DNA of 64,000 nt from Chromobacterium amazonense (GCF_001855565.1 NZ_MKCR01000008.1:1-64000), one strand, 5' to 3'. Positions 7,988-16,644 are shown, counted from the stretch's first letter. The notes: generated by a model not told the origin, from the sequence alone. Made by a program: numbers and translations.

Positions 7988-8716
7988 TTAGGTGTGCCCG
8001 GCTTGCTGCCGATCTCGCGTTTGCAGAAGCGCGGACAATTCCTGCAGCAGTTTGTCCCAATCCTGTTGCTGCGGCAGCGTCAAAACAATGCTGCGCGCCA
8101 GGTTGGCCGCGTAATGACGCGCGCTTTCCGGCAATGGGGATGGGTAGGGCGGAGTGAGTCCGATGCGGTCTGTCAGATAGCAGGCCGCCAATTGGCGCAA
8201 TTTGTCGACCAGCAGCCATTGCTCTCCCAGCATCTGCTCCCATTGCAGATTGCGCGGCTGAGCATCGGGAGGCAGTAGGGGGGAGTGGCAGGCATGCAAC
8301 AGCGCGGCGAATACCCGCTGGCAGAAGCGGGCGCTGTGGAGAGGCCCGCTATGCAGCCAGCAGCCGGGCTGCGGTGCCAAGGCGTCCAGCAGCTGCCAGG
8401 CGGCGCTGCCCGGCGCCGGCGCGTTGCCTACCAGCAGCATGAAGCCATGCTCGGCGGCGGGCGGCAGCCAGTCTCCGGCGAGCTCCAGCAGAGCCATGCC
8501 TGCCTGGCGGCAATAAGCGTGCCGCGCTTCCAGCGCATGATCGCTATCCACGGCAAGGTCTAGCCAGCAATCATCCAGCTCGATGCCGATCCACTCGGCA
8601 GGCAGGCGCGATGGCGTGTCGTGTTCCGGCGCAGCGGCCAGCCCTTGCGCTTCCAGCCGGCGCAAGAACCAGGACAAATGGGGCGCTTGTCCCCGCATGC
8701 GGTAGGAAACAGCCAT
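7988..8716 (-). CDS. Hypothetical protein with distant similarity to 6-phosphogluconate dehydrogenase
   Basis: A 242-residue protein I do not recognise with certainty. The middle part (GFMLLVGNAPAPGSAAW, then LLDALAPQPGCWLHSGPLHSA) follows the order of the 6-phosphogluconate dehydrogenase segment that ends in HCGPxGAGHFVKMVHNGIEY. The catalytic Lys and Asn positions are Gln and Ala here (ARFCQRVFAALLHA), and no GxGxxG nucleotide-binding loop is seen. If related, it is a degenerate, non-catalytic member. The start at 8716 has no clear ribosome binding site; a Met at residue 7 is an alternative. A motif shared with the phasin region lies about 100 bases upstream. Confidence 0.7.
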   Translation of the reverse strand: MAVSYRMRGQAPHLSWFLRRLEAQGLAAAPEHDTPSRLPAEWIGIELDDCWLDLAVDSDHALEARHAYCRQAGMALLELAGDWLPPAAEHGFMLLVGNAPAPGSAAWQLLDALAPQPGCWLHSGPLHSARFCQRVFAALLHACHSPLLPPDAQPRNLQWEQMLGEQWLLVDKLRQLAACYLTDRIGLTPPYPSPLPESARHYAANLARSIVLTLPQQQDWDKLLQELSALLQTRDRQQAGHT

Positions 8717-8816
8717 GTTTGGGCACCATGGGGCCGCCGTCAGGCGGCTTGTTCGGATTTAAAGCGTGGCAGAAAGCGTGTGCCACAGCAATCCATTATC
8801 AGGCTGAATTACTGAA

Positions 8817-8831
8817 TTGTGCAATGCAGCA
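8817..8831 (+). promoter_or_regulatory. TGCAATGCA motif, copy 3
   Basis: TTGTGCAATGCAGCA shares its first 12 bases with the site upstream of the phasin gene. It lies between ppa and the minus-strand gene that starts at 8716, about 100 bases upstream of that start. Its function is inferred only from recurrence. Confidence 0.35.
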
Positions 8832-8843
8832 TTCAAGGGCGTT

Positions 8844-8867
8844 AAAAAACCGGCCGACTGGCCGGTT
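8844..8867 (-). terminator. Terminator of ppa
   Basis: Stem AACCGGCC/GGCCGGTT (8848-8855 and 8860-8867) with loop GACT. It is followed in the minus direction by six T (8844-8849) and lies 15 bases after the ppa stop. Confidence 0.85.
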
Positions 8868-8881
8868 GCGTTTTGCGGCGC

Positions 8882-9409
8882 TTACTTGCCGAAGCGCTCG
8901 ATGCCTTCCACCAGTTCGGTTTTGGCGTCTTCCAGCGTGCCCCAGCCCTGGATCTTGACCCACTTGCCCTTTTCCAGATCCTTGTAGTGCTCGAAGAAAT
9001 GCACCATCTGCGCGCGCAGCAGTTCCGGCAGGTCTTCCAGCTTCTGGATGGATTTGTACATCGGGCACAGCTTTTCCACCGGCACGGCCACCAGCTTGGC
9101 GTCCACGCCGCCGTCGTCTTCCATCTTGATCAGGCCCAGGGCGCGACAGCGCACCACCACGCCCGGCGGCAGCGGGAACGGGGTGACCACCAGCACGTCA
9201 ACCGGGTCGCCGTCGCCGGCCAGGGTTTGCGGCACGAAGCCGTAGTTGGCCGGATACATCATGGAAGTGCCCATGAAGCGGTCCACCACCAGCGTGTTCC
9301 ATTCCTTGTCGAATTCGTACTTGATCGGAGCGGCGTTGGCGGAGATTTCGATGACGACGTTGAAGTCGCCCGGCATGTCTTTGCCCGGGCCGATGCTTGC
9401 GAGGTTCAT
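8882..9409 (-). CDS. ppa: Inorganic pyrophosphatase
   Basis: Family I soluble pyrophosphatase, hydrolysing PPi to drive biosynthesis. With the ATG at 9409 it has 175 residues (E. coli 176). That start (MNLASIGPGKDMPGDFNVVI) has AAGGA about ten bases upstream; a TTG three codons earlier is less likely. The signature residues are present in GDGDPVDVLVVTP, together with KYEFDKEW and YPANYGFVPQTL. Monocistronic, with its own terminator. Confidence 0.97.
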   Translation of the reverse strand: MNLASIGPGKDMPGDFNVVIEISANAAPIKYEFDKEWNTLVVDRFMGTSMMYPANYGFVPQTLAGDGDPVDVLVVTPFPLPPGVVVRCRALGLIKMEDDGGVDAKLVAVPVEKLCPMYKSIQKLEDLPELLRAQMVHFFEHYKDLEKGKWVKIQGWGTLEDAKTELVEGIERFGK

Positions 9410-9452
9410 TGCGCGCAATCCTTCGTGTTGAGTAGATAAACAGGTTTAACCG

Positions 9453-9498
9453 GCTGATTATATCAGCAGCTGCCGTCGCTGTGCCGGCCAGGTATAAT
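9453..9498 (+). promoter_or_regulatory. Putative coq7 promoter region with small inverted repeat
   Basis: A perfect TATAAT (9493-9498) lies 32 bases before the coq7 start, without a convincing -35 hexamer. Just upstream is the inverted repeat GCTGAT-TAT-ATCAGC (9453-9467), which could be an operator. Both calls rest on pattern alone. Confidence 0.4.
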
Positions 9499-9530
9499 CA
9501 GCGGTTTGACGAATTGCTGGAGCCGTGCCG

Positions 9531-10151
9531 ATGCTGGACAAGCTGATCACCGAACTGGACAAGGGCCTGCGCACCTTGTGCGCGCCGGCGCATAGCGGTC
9601 GCGCGCATCCGGATCAGGATATCGCCGAGACCGAACTGAGCGCGGCGGAAAAACGGCATGCATTAGGGCTGATGCGGGTCAATCATTGCGGCGAGGTGTG
9701 CGCGCAGGCCTTGTATCAGGGCCAGGCATTGACCGCGCGCGACGCGGCGGCGCGCGAGGCGCTGCGTCAGGCGGCGCAGGAAGAGGTCGAGCATCTGGCC
9801 TGGACCGAGCGCCGCATCCGAGAGCTGGGCGGCCGTCCCAGCCTGCTCAATCCGCTTTGGTATACCGGTTCCTTGGCTATGGGCGTGGCGGCCGGGGTGC
9901 TCGGAGATAAATGGAATCTGGGCTTTCTGCAGGAAACCGAGCGCCAGGTGGGCGCGCATCTGGACAGCCATTTGAGCGCTTTGCCGGAAGGCGACGCGCG
10001 CAGCCGCGCCATCGTCAGCCAGATGCGCGACGACGAACTGCAGCATGCCGAGATGGCGCACGAGCTGGGCGCTGCCGAGCTGCCCGCGCCCTTGAAGGCG
10101 GCGATGAAGCTGTCGGCCAGGCTGATGACCGGCAGCAGCTATCATCTGTAA
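9531..10151 (+). CDS. coq7: Coq7/CLK-1 family demethoxyubiquinone hydroxylase
   Basis: A di-iron monooxygenase that performs a late ring hydroxylation in ubiquinone synthesis; it replaces UbiF in many betaproteobacteria. It has 206 residues. The ferritin-like iron ligands are visible in [34 protein letters not shown] and [15 protein letters not shown], giving the E...ExxH...E...ExxH pattern. The ATG at 9531 is preferred because GGAG lies 8 bases upstream; a GTG at 9525 is the alternative. Downstream is a hairpin. Confidence 0.95.
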   Translation: MLDKLITELDKGLRTLCAPAHSGRAHPDQDIAETELSAAEKRHALGLMRVNHCGEVCAQALYQGQALTARDAAAREALRQAAQEEVEHLAWTERRIRELGGRPSLLNPLWYTGSLAMGVAAGVLGDKWNLGFLQETERQVGAHLDSHLSALPEGDARSRAIVSQMRDDELQHAEMAHELGAAELPAPLKAAMKLSARLMTGSSYHL

Positions 10152-10163
10152 CACAGGCAAACA

Positions 10164-10189
10164 ACAAGACCGGCGAAAGCCGGTCTTGT
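10164..10189. terminator. Bidirectional terminator-like hairpin between coq7 and the convergent cytochrome-like gene
   Basis: An 11-bp stem ACAAGACCGGC/GCCGGTCTTGT with a GAAA loop. The T-richer side is the minus strand (TGTTGTTTG), so it may serve mainly the gene at 10213-11667. Confidence 0.7.
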
Positions 10190-10212
10190 CGCATGGGCAG
10201 GGCGGTTTCCGG

Positions 10213-11667
10213 CTATTTGGCGTCGTCCGCGATCGACCACAGGAAGTCGGTTTGCAGATTGCCCTTGAACATCGGCGCGTCGCGCGGAATGTAGAAGTTG
10301 GTGGAGTAGCCTATCGCGCTCGCCTTGCTGTCCATTTGTACCGAGGCGCCGGAGTGGCAAGTCATGCAGTTGGTCTGTACGCCGACCGTGCCACGGAAGG
10401 TCCGCTTGCTGACGGGGCTATAGATGCCGACATTGACCGGCGGGGCGGTGAAGGTGGCGGCGTTGAAGTCTGATTCCAGATACGGGTTATATACCGTCAC
10501 CGGCTGGCCGACGCTCTTGCCGCCGTTTATCGGTTGATTTGGCGCCACCATCTGGTAGCCGATGGACATGGCGTAGTGGGCGGCGGGCCATGCCACTTGA
10601 GCCGGCCGCGCAGCGGCGGCGGCGCGATTGCCGGGCAGGGGAGGCTTGGCCGGGTTCGGCGTCCAGAAGTAAGTCTGCCACGTCCATTCGGTGATTTCGC
10701 GTGTGGTGACATGCATGGCCATCAGAATCAGCGCATCGCCGACCTCTACCGACTGTTTCAGCTGGGCTTGTACCAATTGCTGAAATTGCTTCACGTTGTC
10801 CGCGGTGACGGGGTAGGCGATGAAGTCACCCAGGGCGAAGGTGTTGCTGGCATTCGGGTGGCTACAGGAGGGGTCGGTGCGGTCCGCCTTGGATTTGCCG
10901 GGGTTCTTGGCGTCGATGTAGACGCAGCCGGGCCATTTGTCTTCGGAAAAGCCGTTTTTCTCGATGTCCGGTGTCACTTTCGGGGTGCCGGGCCAAGCCG
11001 GCATCACGTACAAAGAGCTGCCCTTGATCATGTTCGCCTTGCTCACCAGCTTGTACACGGGCTTGATGGTGACGGCGTTGGATGGGAACGCGGGGATCGA
11101 TGCGTTGCCGGCATTGTATAGCTTGGTCAGCTCGGCCTTGGAAAACAATTGGTTCTTGCGGGCGAACTCCGCGGCAGCGGGATCGTAGGCCACCATTTCA
11201 AAAACCGATGTGTCTCGCATGTCGCTGATTGAGGGATTGGCCTTGGCGCTCAATTCGGCCTTTTTCGCCTGCAATTTTTCCTGGAACCCCGGAACACGCT
11301 GGAACTGGCGCGGAACGCGCAATTGCAGCTGCCGCGGCGTGGCCGCCTGCGCCTTCAATTGCTCGGGGTCGGAAGGCAGCGCGGCCACCTCCGCCGGGGT
11401 CAGCCAAGTCAGGTAAACCGGGACATTGGGAATGTCGAATTCCGACTGCCCGCTGGGCGCGGTCAACGAGGCCCAAAGCCCCCAGCCGTGACGATAGATC
11501 TGCCGAGTGTTGGCCGGCGTGGGCTGGTTGATCCAGTCCATCAGTTGCGACTCGGACTCCGGAAACGAATAGCCGGGAATGTGCGGGTTGGGCAGCGGCA
11601 CGGGGTGCGCGCTTGCCAGATCACTCAGCAGCAGGGCGGCGGGAAGGAGCAGACGGTAAGGATGCAT
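10213..11667 (-). CDS. Exported protein with one c-type heme motif, function unknown
   Basis: A 484-residue protein. The start at 11667 (MHPYRLLLPAALLLSDLASA) gives a clear Sec signal peptide with GGAGAAA upstream; the longer frame to 11850 does not. Near the C-terminus is a single CxxCH heme-binding site (TNCMTCHSGASVQ), so the protein is likely a periplasmic monoheme cytochrome-like protein. The rest has many Pro/Trp-containing stretches (WTWQTYFWTPNPAKPP) and no domain I recognise. It stands alone, convergent with coq7. Its closeness to the divergent dcuB-frd operon may hint at a respiratory role, which is inference. Confidence 0.8.
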   Translation of the reverse strand: MHPYRLLLPAALLLSDLASAHPVPLPNPHIPGYSFPESESQLMDWINQPTPANTRQIYRHGWGLWASLTAPSGQSEFDIPNVPVYLTWLTPAEVAALPSDPEQLKAQAATPRQLQLRVPRQFQRVPGFQEKLQAKKAELSAKANPSISDMRDTSVFEMVAYDPAAAEFARKNQLFSKAELTKLYNAGNASIPAFPSNAVTIKPVYKLVSKANMIKGSSLYVMPAWPGTPKVTPDIEKNGFSEDKWPGCVYIDAKNPGKSKADRTDPSCSHPNASNTFALGDFIAYPVTADNVKQFQQLVQAQLKQSVEVGDALILMAMHVTTREITEWTWQTYFWTPNPAKPPLPGNRAAAAARPAQVAWPAAHYAMSIGYQMVAPNQPINGGKSVGQPVTVYNPYLESDFNAATFTAPPVNVGIYSPVSKRTFRGTVGVQTNCMTCHSGASVQMDSKASAIGYSTNFYIPRDAPMFKGNLQTDFLWSIADDAK

Positions 11668-11989
11668 TGCGCTTTCTCCATGCGGGAATGAGCGTGAGCG
11701 CCAATCGGCGAACGATGCGCAATTCAAAGACGTGCGCATAATGCGTGTTATAGGTTCCCTTGATCCACGGATTTTCATCCTAAAGGACAGGTTGTGCCGA
11801 GAGTCCGTCTCTTGAGTTTTCCTGTTTTCCATGCGCTCCGGGTATTTCATCCACTAAGTCCTCTTCGCTTGATCAAGGTCTAGCCCCGGTTTCGCCGCAG
11901 ACCATATAAACAGGTAATGGGCAAGCGGCTGATGGGTCCGATGTTTCCGATTTGGCGACAGCGCGACAAGCAGGCCAAGGAGAGCAGAC
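11668..11989. other. Divergent intergenic region before dcuB-frdABCD
   Basis: These 322 bases hold no convincing gene. They must contain promoters for the heme protein and the dcuB-frd operon. TTGAT-CAAG-GTCTA at 11869-11882 is an imperfect match to an FNR box (TTGAT-N4-ATCAA), the type of site expected for an anaerobic operon. The second half matches poorly. Confidence 0.45.
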
Positions 11990-13318
11990 ATGTGGACTTT
12001 CTGGATTGAATTCGCGCTGTTGCTGACGGCGATTCTGATCGGCATCCGGCGCGGCGGGGTGGCGCTGGGCATGATAGGCGGCCTGGGCGTCGCCGTGCTG
12101 GCCTTCGTGTTCCGGGTGGCGCCGGCCGAGCCGCCGATCACGGTGATGCTGATCATCCTGGCGGTGGTGACGGCGTCGGCCACGCTGCAGGTGGCGGGCG
12201 GGCTGGACTTCCTGGTGCAGCAGGCGGAAAAGGTGATGCGCAAGCATCCGCAGCAGATCACCTTTCTTGCGCCCTTGTCCACGTTTTTGTTGACCATGTG
12301 CGTCGGCACCGGCCACGCGGTGTATTCCTTGCTGCCGGTGATCGCCGACGTATCGCTGAAAACCAAGATCCGTCCGGAGCGGCCGATGGCGATGGCCAGC
12401 GTGGCCTCGCAGATGGGGATCACCGCCAGCCCGGCCGCCGCCGCCGTGACGTCCTTGCTGGCGATGACGGCCAAGAGCAGCCAGCCGCTGACGCTGTGGG
12501 AAATTCTGATGGTCACGATTCCCGCCGGTTTGATCGGCGTGGCGGCCGCGGCCTTCTGGAGCCTGAAGCGCGGCGTCGAGCTCGATCAGGACCCGGAGTA
12601 CCAGGCCAGGCTGCAGGACCCGGACTTCCGCGCGTCGATAGAAAAATCGGTGACCACGCTGGACAAGGTGCTGCCGGCCCACGCCAAGCCTGCCGTCATC
12701 CTGTTCTTCAGCGGCATTCTGGTGGTGGTGTTGCTGGCGCTGTTCCCGCACTGGCTGCCGATGGACGACAAGGGCAAAACGGTGCCGATGACGACGGCGG
12801 TGCAGTTCGTGATGCTGGCCTTCGGCGCCTTTATCCTGTTTTTGTCCAACGCCAAGGCGGCCACCATCGCCCGCTCCGAAGTGTTTACCGCCGGCATGAT
12901 CGCCGTGGTTTCCATTTTCGGCATCGCCTGGATGAGCGACACCTTCGTCAAGGCCAACGAAGCCTTCCTGGTCGACAACATCAAGGTGATGGTGGAGTAC
13001 GCGCCGTGGACCTTCGCGCTGGCCATGTTCGCGGTGTCCGCCTTCGTCAAGAGCCAGGCCGCCACCTTGACCATCATGGTGCCGTTCGGATTGGCGCTGG
13101 GCCTGAGTCCGCACCAGCTGCTGGCCATCATGCCGTCCTGTTACGCCTATTTCTTTTTCGCCTTTTATCCCAGCGACCTGGCCGCCATCAATATGGATCG
13201 CAGCGGCACCACTCGCATCGGCAAATATCTGCTCAACCACAGTTTCATGATGCCGGGCCTGATCGGGGTGGGCGTGTCCACGTTGGCGGCCTACGCATTG
13301 ACGCATTTTTACTTCTGA
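11990..13318 (+). CDS. dcuB: Anaerobic C4-dicarboxylate transporter, DcuB type
   Basis: A 442-residue polytopic membrane transporter of the DcuA/DcuB family. It exchanges fumarate and succinate during fumarate respiration. It matches DcuB rather than DcuA in VGTGHAVYSLLPVIADV, KIRPERPMAMASVASQMGI and the C-terminal YPSDLAAINMDRSGTTRIGK. Many hydrophobic segments run through the length. It is the first gene of an apparent operon with frdABCD, 12 bases before frdA, so import of fumarate and its reduction are coupled. Confidence 0.94.
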   Translation: MWTFWIEFALLLTAILIGIRRGGVALGMIGGLGVAVLAFVFRVAPAEPPITVMLIILAVVTASATLQVAGGLDFLVQQAEKVMRKHPQQITFLAPLSTFLLTMCVGTGHAVYSLLPVIADVSLKTKIRPERPMAMASVASQMGITASPAAAAVTSLLAMTAKSSQPLTLWEILMVTIPAGLIGVAAAAFWSLKRGVELDQDPEYQARLQDPDFRASIEKSVTTLDKVLPAHAKPAVILFFSGILVVVLLALFPHWLPMDDKGKTVPMTTAVQFVMLAFGAFILFLSNAKAATIARSEVFTAGMIAVVSIFGIAWMSDTFVKANEAFLVDNIKVMVEYAPWTFALAMFAVSAFVKSQAATLTIMVPFGLALGLSPHQLLAIMPSCYAYFFFAFYPSDLAAINMDRSGTTRIGKYLLNHSFMMPGLIGVGVSTLAAYALTHFYF

Positions 13319-13330
13319 CAGGGGAATCGC

Positions 13331-15106
13331 GTGAAGACCTGCCAAGCAGACGTAGTGATTGTCGGCGCCGGGGGCGCCGGCCTGAGGGCGGCCATCGCCG
13401 CCGCCCAGTTCGATCCCAAGCTCAAGATCGCGCTGGTGTCCAAGGTCTATCCGATGCGCAGCCACACGGTGGCGGCGGAGGGCGGATCGGCGGCGGTGAA
13501 GCAGGATCATGACAGTTTCGACGCCCACTTCCACGACACCGTGGCCGGCGGCGACTGGCTGTGCGAACAGGACGTGGTCGAGTATTTCGTCCGCCAGTGT
13601 CCGGAAGAGATGGTGCAGCTGGAGCATTGGGGCTGTCCGTGGAGCCGCAAGGAGGACGGCAGCGTCAACGTGCGCGCCTTCGGCGGCATGAAGATAGAGC
13701 GCACCTGGTTTGCCGCCGACAAGACCGGCTTCCACATGCTGCACACGCTGTTCCAGACCTCCATTCAGTTTCCGCAGATTCAGCGCTTCGACGAATACTT
13801 CTGCGCCGACCTGATCGTCGAGGACGGCCAGGCGCGCGGCGTGCTGGCCATCGAGATCGCCAGCGGCGAGAGTGTGCTGATCGAGGCCGGCGCGGTGGTG
13901 ATGGCCACCGGCGGCGCGGGGCGGGTGTTCCGTGAGAACACCAACGGCGGCATCGTCACCGGCGACGGCATGGCGCTGGCTTACCGCCACGGCGTGCCGC
14001 TCAGGGACATGGAGTTCGTGCAATACCACCCCACCTGCATGCCGCGCACCGGCCTGTTGTTCACCGAAGCCTGCCGCGGCGAGGGCGGCCTGTTGATCAA
14101 CAAGGACGGCTACCGCTATCTGCAGGACTACGGCCTGGGGCCGGCCGAGGACAAGCCGCGCAACAAGTTCATGGAGCTGGGGCCGCGCGACCGGCTGAGC
14201 CAAGCCTTCTGGTACGAGCAGCAAAAGGGCCGCACCGTGCAGGGACCATGGGGCTCGGCGGTGTATCTGGACCTGCGCCACCTGGGCCATGCCAAGCTGC
14301 GCGAGCGGCTGCCGCAAATCTGCGAACTGGCCGAGGAGTTCCTCGGCATCGATCCGGCCAAGGAACCGATCCCGGTGCGGCCGGCAGTGCACTACACCAT
14401 GGGCGGCATCCTGGTGGACGGACATTGCGCCGCTCCGATGCCTGGCTTGTACGCGGCCGGCGAGTGCTCCAGCGTCGGCATCCACGGCGCCAACCGGCTG
14501 GGGTCGAACTCGCTGGCCGAGCTGTCGGTATTTGGCAAGGTGGCTGGCATCGAGGCCGCGCGCTTCGCCCGCGACAGCAAGCCGGCCAAGCGCGAGGGGC
14601 TGTTGAAGCAAGCGGAGGCGGCCGAGGCCCGCCTGCACGCGCTGCGTGCCAAGGACGGCACCGAGCGCATCGCCGATTTGCGTCGCGAAATGGCGGAAAC
14701 CATGGAGGCAGGCTGCGGCATCTACCGCATGGAAGACAGCATGCGCGCCACCTGCGACAAGCTGGCCGAGCTCAAGCAACGCTTCCAGAACGTCAATGTG
14801 GAAGATAAATCCAGCGTGTGGAACAGCGACTGGCTGCTGGCCATCGAGCTGGGTTACCAGCTGGACGTAGCCGAGGCGATGGCGCATTCGGCGCTGCACC
14901 GCAAGGAATCGCGCGGCGCGCATCAGCGGCTGGATGGCTATGAGGCGCGCGACGACGTCAACTTCCTCAAGCATAGCCACGCCATTTATCAGCCGGATGC
15001 CGGGCCGCGCATCGAGTACGGCGCGGTCAAGATCACCACGTCCCAACCCGGCGTGCGCGCCTATGGCGCGGCGGGGGTGGCCGCAGAAAAAGGAGAACAG
15101 GCATGA
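13331..15106 (+). CDS. frdA: Fumarate reductase flavoprotein subunit
   Basis: The catalytic FAD subunit of quinol:fumarate reductase, 591 residues. It shows the N-terminal FAD fold VVIVGAGGAGLRAAI, the covalent-FAD histidine in MRSHTVAAEGGSAAV, and GANRLGSNSLAELSVFG near the C-terminal half. It begins with GTG at 13331, supported by AGGGGAA just upstream. The coding end overlaps frdB by ATGA. FrdA and succinate dehydrogenase SdhA are similar; the FrdC/FrdD anchors and dcuB context make FrdA the better call. Confidence 0.96.
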   Translation: MKTCQADVVIVGAGGAGLRAAIAAAQFDPKLKIALVSKVYPMRSHTVAAEGGSAAVKQDHDSFDAHFHDTVAGGDWLCEQDVVEYFVRQCPEEMVQLEHWGCPWSRKEDGSVNVRAFGGMKIERTWFAADKTGFHMLHTLFQTSIQFPQIQRFDEYFCADLIVEDGQARGVLAIEIASGESVLIEAGAVVMATGGAGRVFRENTNGGIVTGDGMALAYRHGVPLRDMEFVQYHPTCMPRTGLLFTEACRGEGGLLINKDGYRYLQDYGLGPAEDKPRNKFMELGPRDRLSQAFWYEQQKGRTVQGPWGSAVYLDLRHLGHAKLRERLPQICELAEEFLGIDPAKEPIPVRPAVHYTMGGILVDGHCAAPMPGLYAAGECSSVGIHGANRLGSNSLAELSVFGKVAGIEAARFARDSKPAKREGLLKQAEAAEARLHALRAKDGTERIADLRREMAETMEAGCGIYRMEDSMRATCDKLAELKQRFQNVNVEDKSSVWNSDWLLAIELGYQLDVAEAMAHSALHRKESRGAHQRLDGYEARDDVNFLKHSHAIYQPDAGPRIEYGAVKITTSQPGVRAYGAAGVAAEKGEQA

Positions 15107-15849
15107 CGGACAAAACTATCCATATCGAGGTGCTGCGCTACCGGCCCGAGCAGGACCAGGAGCCGTGGCTGCAAGGTTTCGGCGTGCCGTACAGCGACGA
15201 CATGTCGGTGCTGCAGGGCCTGCAATACATCCGCGATTATCTGGACGGCACGCTGGCCTTTCGCTGGTCCTGCCGCCAGGCCATCTGCGGCAGCTGCGGC
15301 ATGATGGTGGACGGCGTGCCCAAGCTCGCCTGCAAGACCTTCCTGCGCGACTATCCGGGCAAGGTGCGCATCGAGCCATTGAACCACTTCCCGATCGAGC
15401 GCGATCTGGTGGTGGTGCTGGACGACTTCATCGAGAAACTCGAAAGCATCACGCCCTATATCGTGCCCAAGGAAGACAAGCCCTTGTCCGAGGGCGAGTA
15501 CAAGCAGACGCCGGCGCAGATGGACTGGTACGCCCAGTTCAGCGGCTGCATCAACTGCCTGTTGTGCTATGCCGCCTGTCCGCAATACGGCCTGAACTCG
15601 GATTTCCTCGGCCCCGGCGCCATCGCGCTCTTGCACCGCTACAACCAGGACAGCCGCGACGGCGCGTCCGAGCAGCGCATGGCATTGCTGGCCGCGCAGG
15701 AGGGCGTGTTCAACTGCACGGCGGTCGGTTACTGCTCGGAAGTCTGTCCCAAGGCGGTGGACCCGGCCAATGCGGTCAACCTGAACAAGACCGAAGTGGC
15801 CAAGGACTATTTCCTGCGATTCGTCAGACCTAAGGGAGCATGCAAATGA
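15103..15849 (+). CDS. frdB: Fumarate reductase iron-sulfur subunit
   Basis: A 248-residue iron-sulfur subunit carrying electrons from the membrane quinol site to FrdA. All three cluster motifs are present: CRQAICGSCGMMVDG with a further Cys for 2Fe-2S, CINCLLCYAACP, and the CTAVGYCSEVCPKAV group. It overlaps frdA and frdC by 4 bases each (ATGA), indicating translational coupling. Confidence 0.97.
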   Translation: MTDKTIHIEVLRYRPEQDQEPWLQGFGVPYSDDMSVLQGLQYIRDYLDGTLAFRWSCRQAICGSCGMMVDGVPKLACKTFLRDYPGKVRIEPLNHFPIERDLVVVLDDFIEKLESITPYIVPKEDKPLSEGEYKQTPAQMDWYAQFSGCINCLLCYAACPQYGLNSDFLGPGAIALLHRYNQDSRDGASEQRMALLAAQEGVFNCTAVGYCSEVCPKAVDPANAVNLNKTEVAKDYFLRFVRPKGACK

Positions 15850-16244
15850 GCAAGCGCAAGCCTTATGTCCGGCCGATGGACGGCTGGTGGCAGAAGAACC
15901 CGTATTTCATCGAGTACATGATCCACGAGGGCACGGCGCTGTTCGTCGCCGCCTATGGTTTTGTGCTGCTGTGCGGCCTGTGGCATTTGTCCCAGGGCGA
16001 GGCGGCGTGGAACGGCTTCATCGCCGCGCTGCAAAGCCCGCTGGCGTTGTTGTTCCACCTGATCCTGCTCGCCATGATCGGCTACCACAGCTACACCTGG
16101 TTCAAGATCATGCCGCGAACCTTGCCGCCGCTCATCGTCGGCGGCAAGCGCGTGTCCGCCGCCGCCATCACCGCCGGCGGTTTCGCCGCCACCTTGCTGG
16201 CCAGCCTGGCGCTGCTGGGCATCGTCTGGGGGATATCGCAATGA
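15846..16244 (+). CDS. frdC: Fumarate reductase membrane anchor subunit C
   Basis: A 132-residue membrane anchor with three hydrophobic helices. It begins MSKRKPYVRPMDGWWQKNPY, typical of FrdC. The ATG at 15846 overlaps the frdB stop and has GGGAG at a good distance; an ATG two codons earlier is possible. With FrdD it binds menaquinol and attaches FrdAB to the inner membrane. Confidence 0.95.
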   Translation: MSKRKPYVRPMDGWWQKNPYFIEYMIHEGTALFVAAYGFVLLCGLWHLSQGEAAWNGFIAALQSPLALLFHLILLAMIGYHSYTWFKIMPRTLPPLIVGGKRVSAAAITAGGFAATLLASLALLGIVWGISQ

Positions 16245-16606
16245 AAAACCTGCAATTGAAGCGTTCGCATGCGCCCATCTTCTGGGGGCTGTTCGGCGCC
16301 GGCGGCATGCTGGCCGCGCTGTTCGGGCCGATGCTGGTGGCCATCACCGGCTTCGCCGCGCCGCTGGGTTGGCTGCCGGCCAAGGCCGCCAGCTACCAGG
16401 GCGCGCTGGCGCTGGCGCACAGCCTGCTGGGCAAGGCCGCGCTGTGGGTATTGATCAGCTTGCTGCTGTGGCATGCCGCGCACCGCATCTACCATAGCCT
16501 GCACGATGTCGGCATCCATGGCGGCGCGCTGGCCAAGGCCTTGACCTATGGCCTGGCGGCGGCGGGCACTGTGCTGGCCTTGCTGCTGCTGTGCCGGATC
16601 GGCTAG
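16241..16606 (+). CDS. frdD: Fumarate reductase membrane anchor subunit D
   Basis: The second membrane anchor, 121 residues, with three hydrophobic helices and the FrdD-like start MKNLQLKRSHAPIFWGLFGA. The conserved HRIYHSLHDVGIH segment lies between helices two and three. Its ATG overlaps the frdC stop (ATGA). It is the last gene of dcuB-frdABCD. Confidence 0.95.
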   Translation: MKNLQLKRSHAPIFWGLFGAGGMLAALFGPMLVAITGFAAPLGWLPAKAASYQGALALAHSLLGKAALWVLISLLLWHAAHRIYHSLHDVGIHGGALAKALTYGLAAAGTVLALLLLCRIG

Positions 16607-16619
16607 CGATCCGCATTTA

Positions 16620-16644
16620 GGCGCGGCGTTTTCTTCGCCGCGCC
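16620..16644 (+). terminator. Hairpin terminating the frd operon
   Basis: A 9-bp GC stem GGCGCGGCG/CGCCGCGCC (16620-16628 and 16636-16644) with a T-rich loop, followed after a few bases by T-rich sequence including TTTTTT. Confidence 0.65.

Noticed and set aside
11873-15046. A 1057-codon open frame on the minus strand across dcuB and frdA
   Set aside because: It is antisense to two well-recognised genes. Its translation is His/Gln/Arg-rich with no family similarity, typical of a shadow frame in GC-rich coding DNA.
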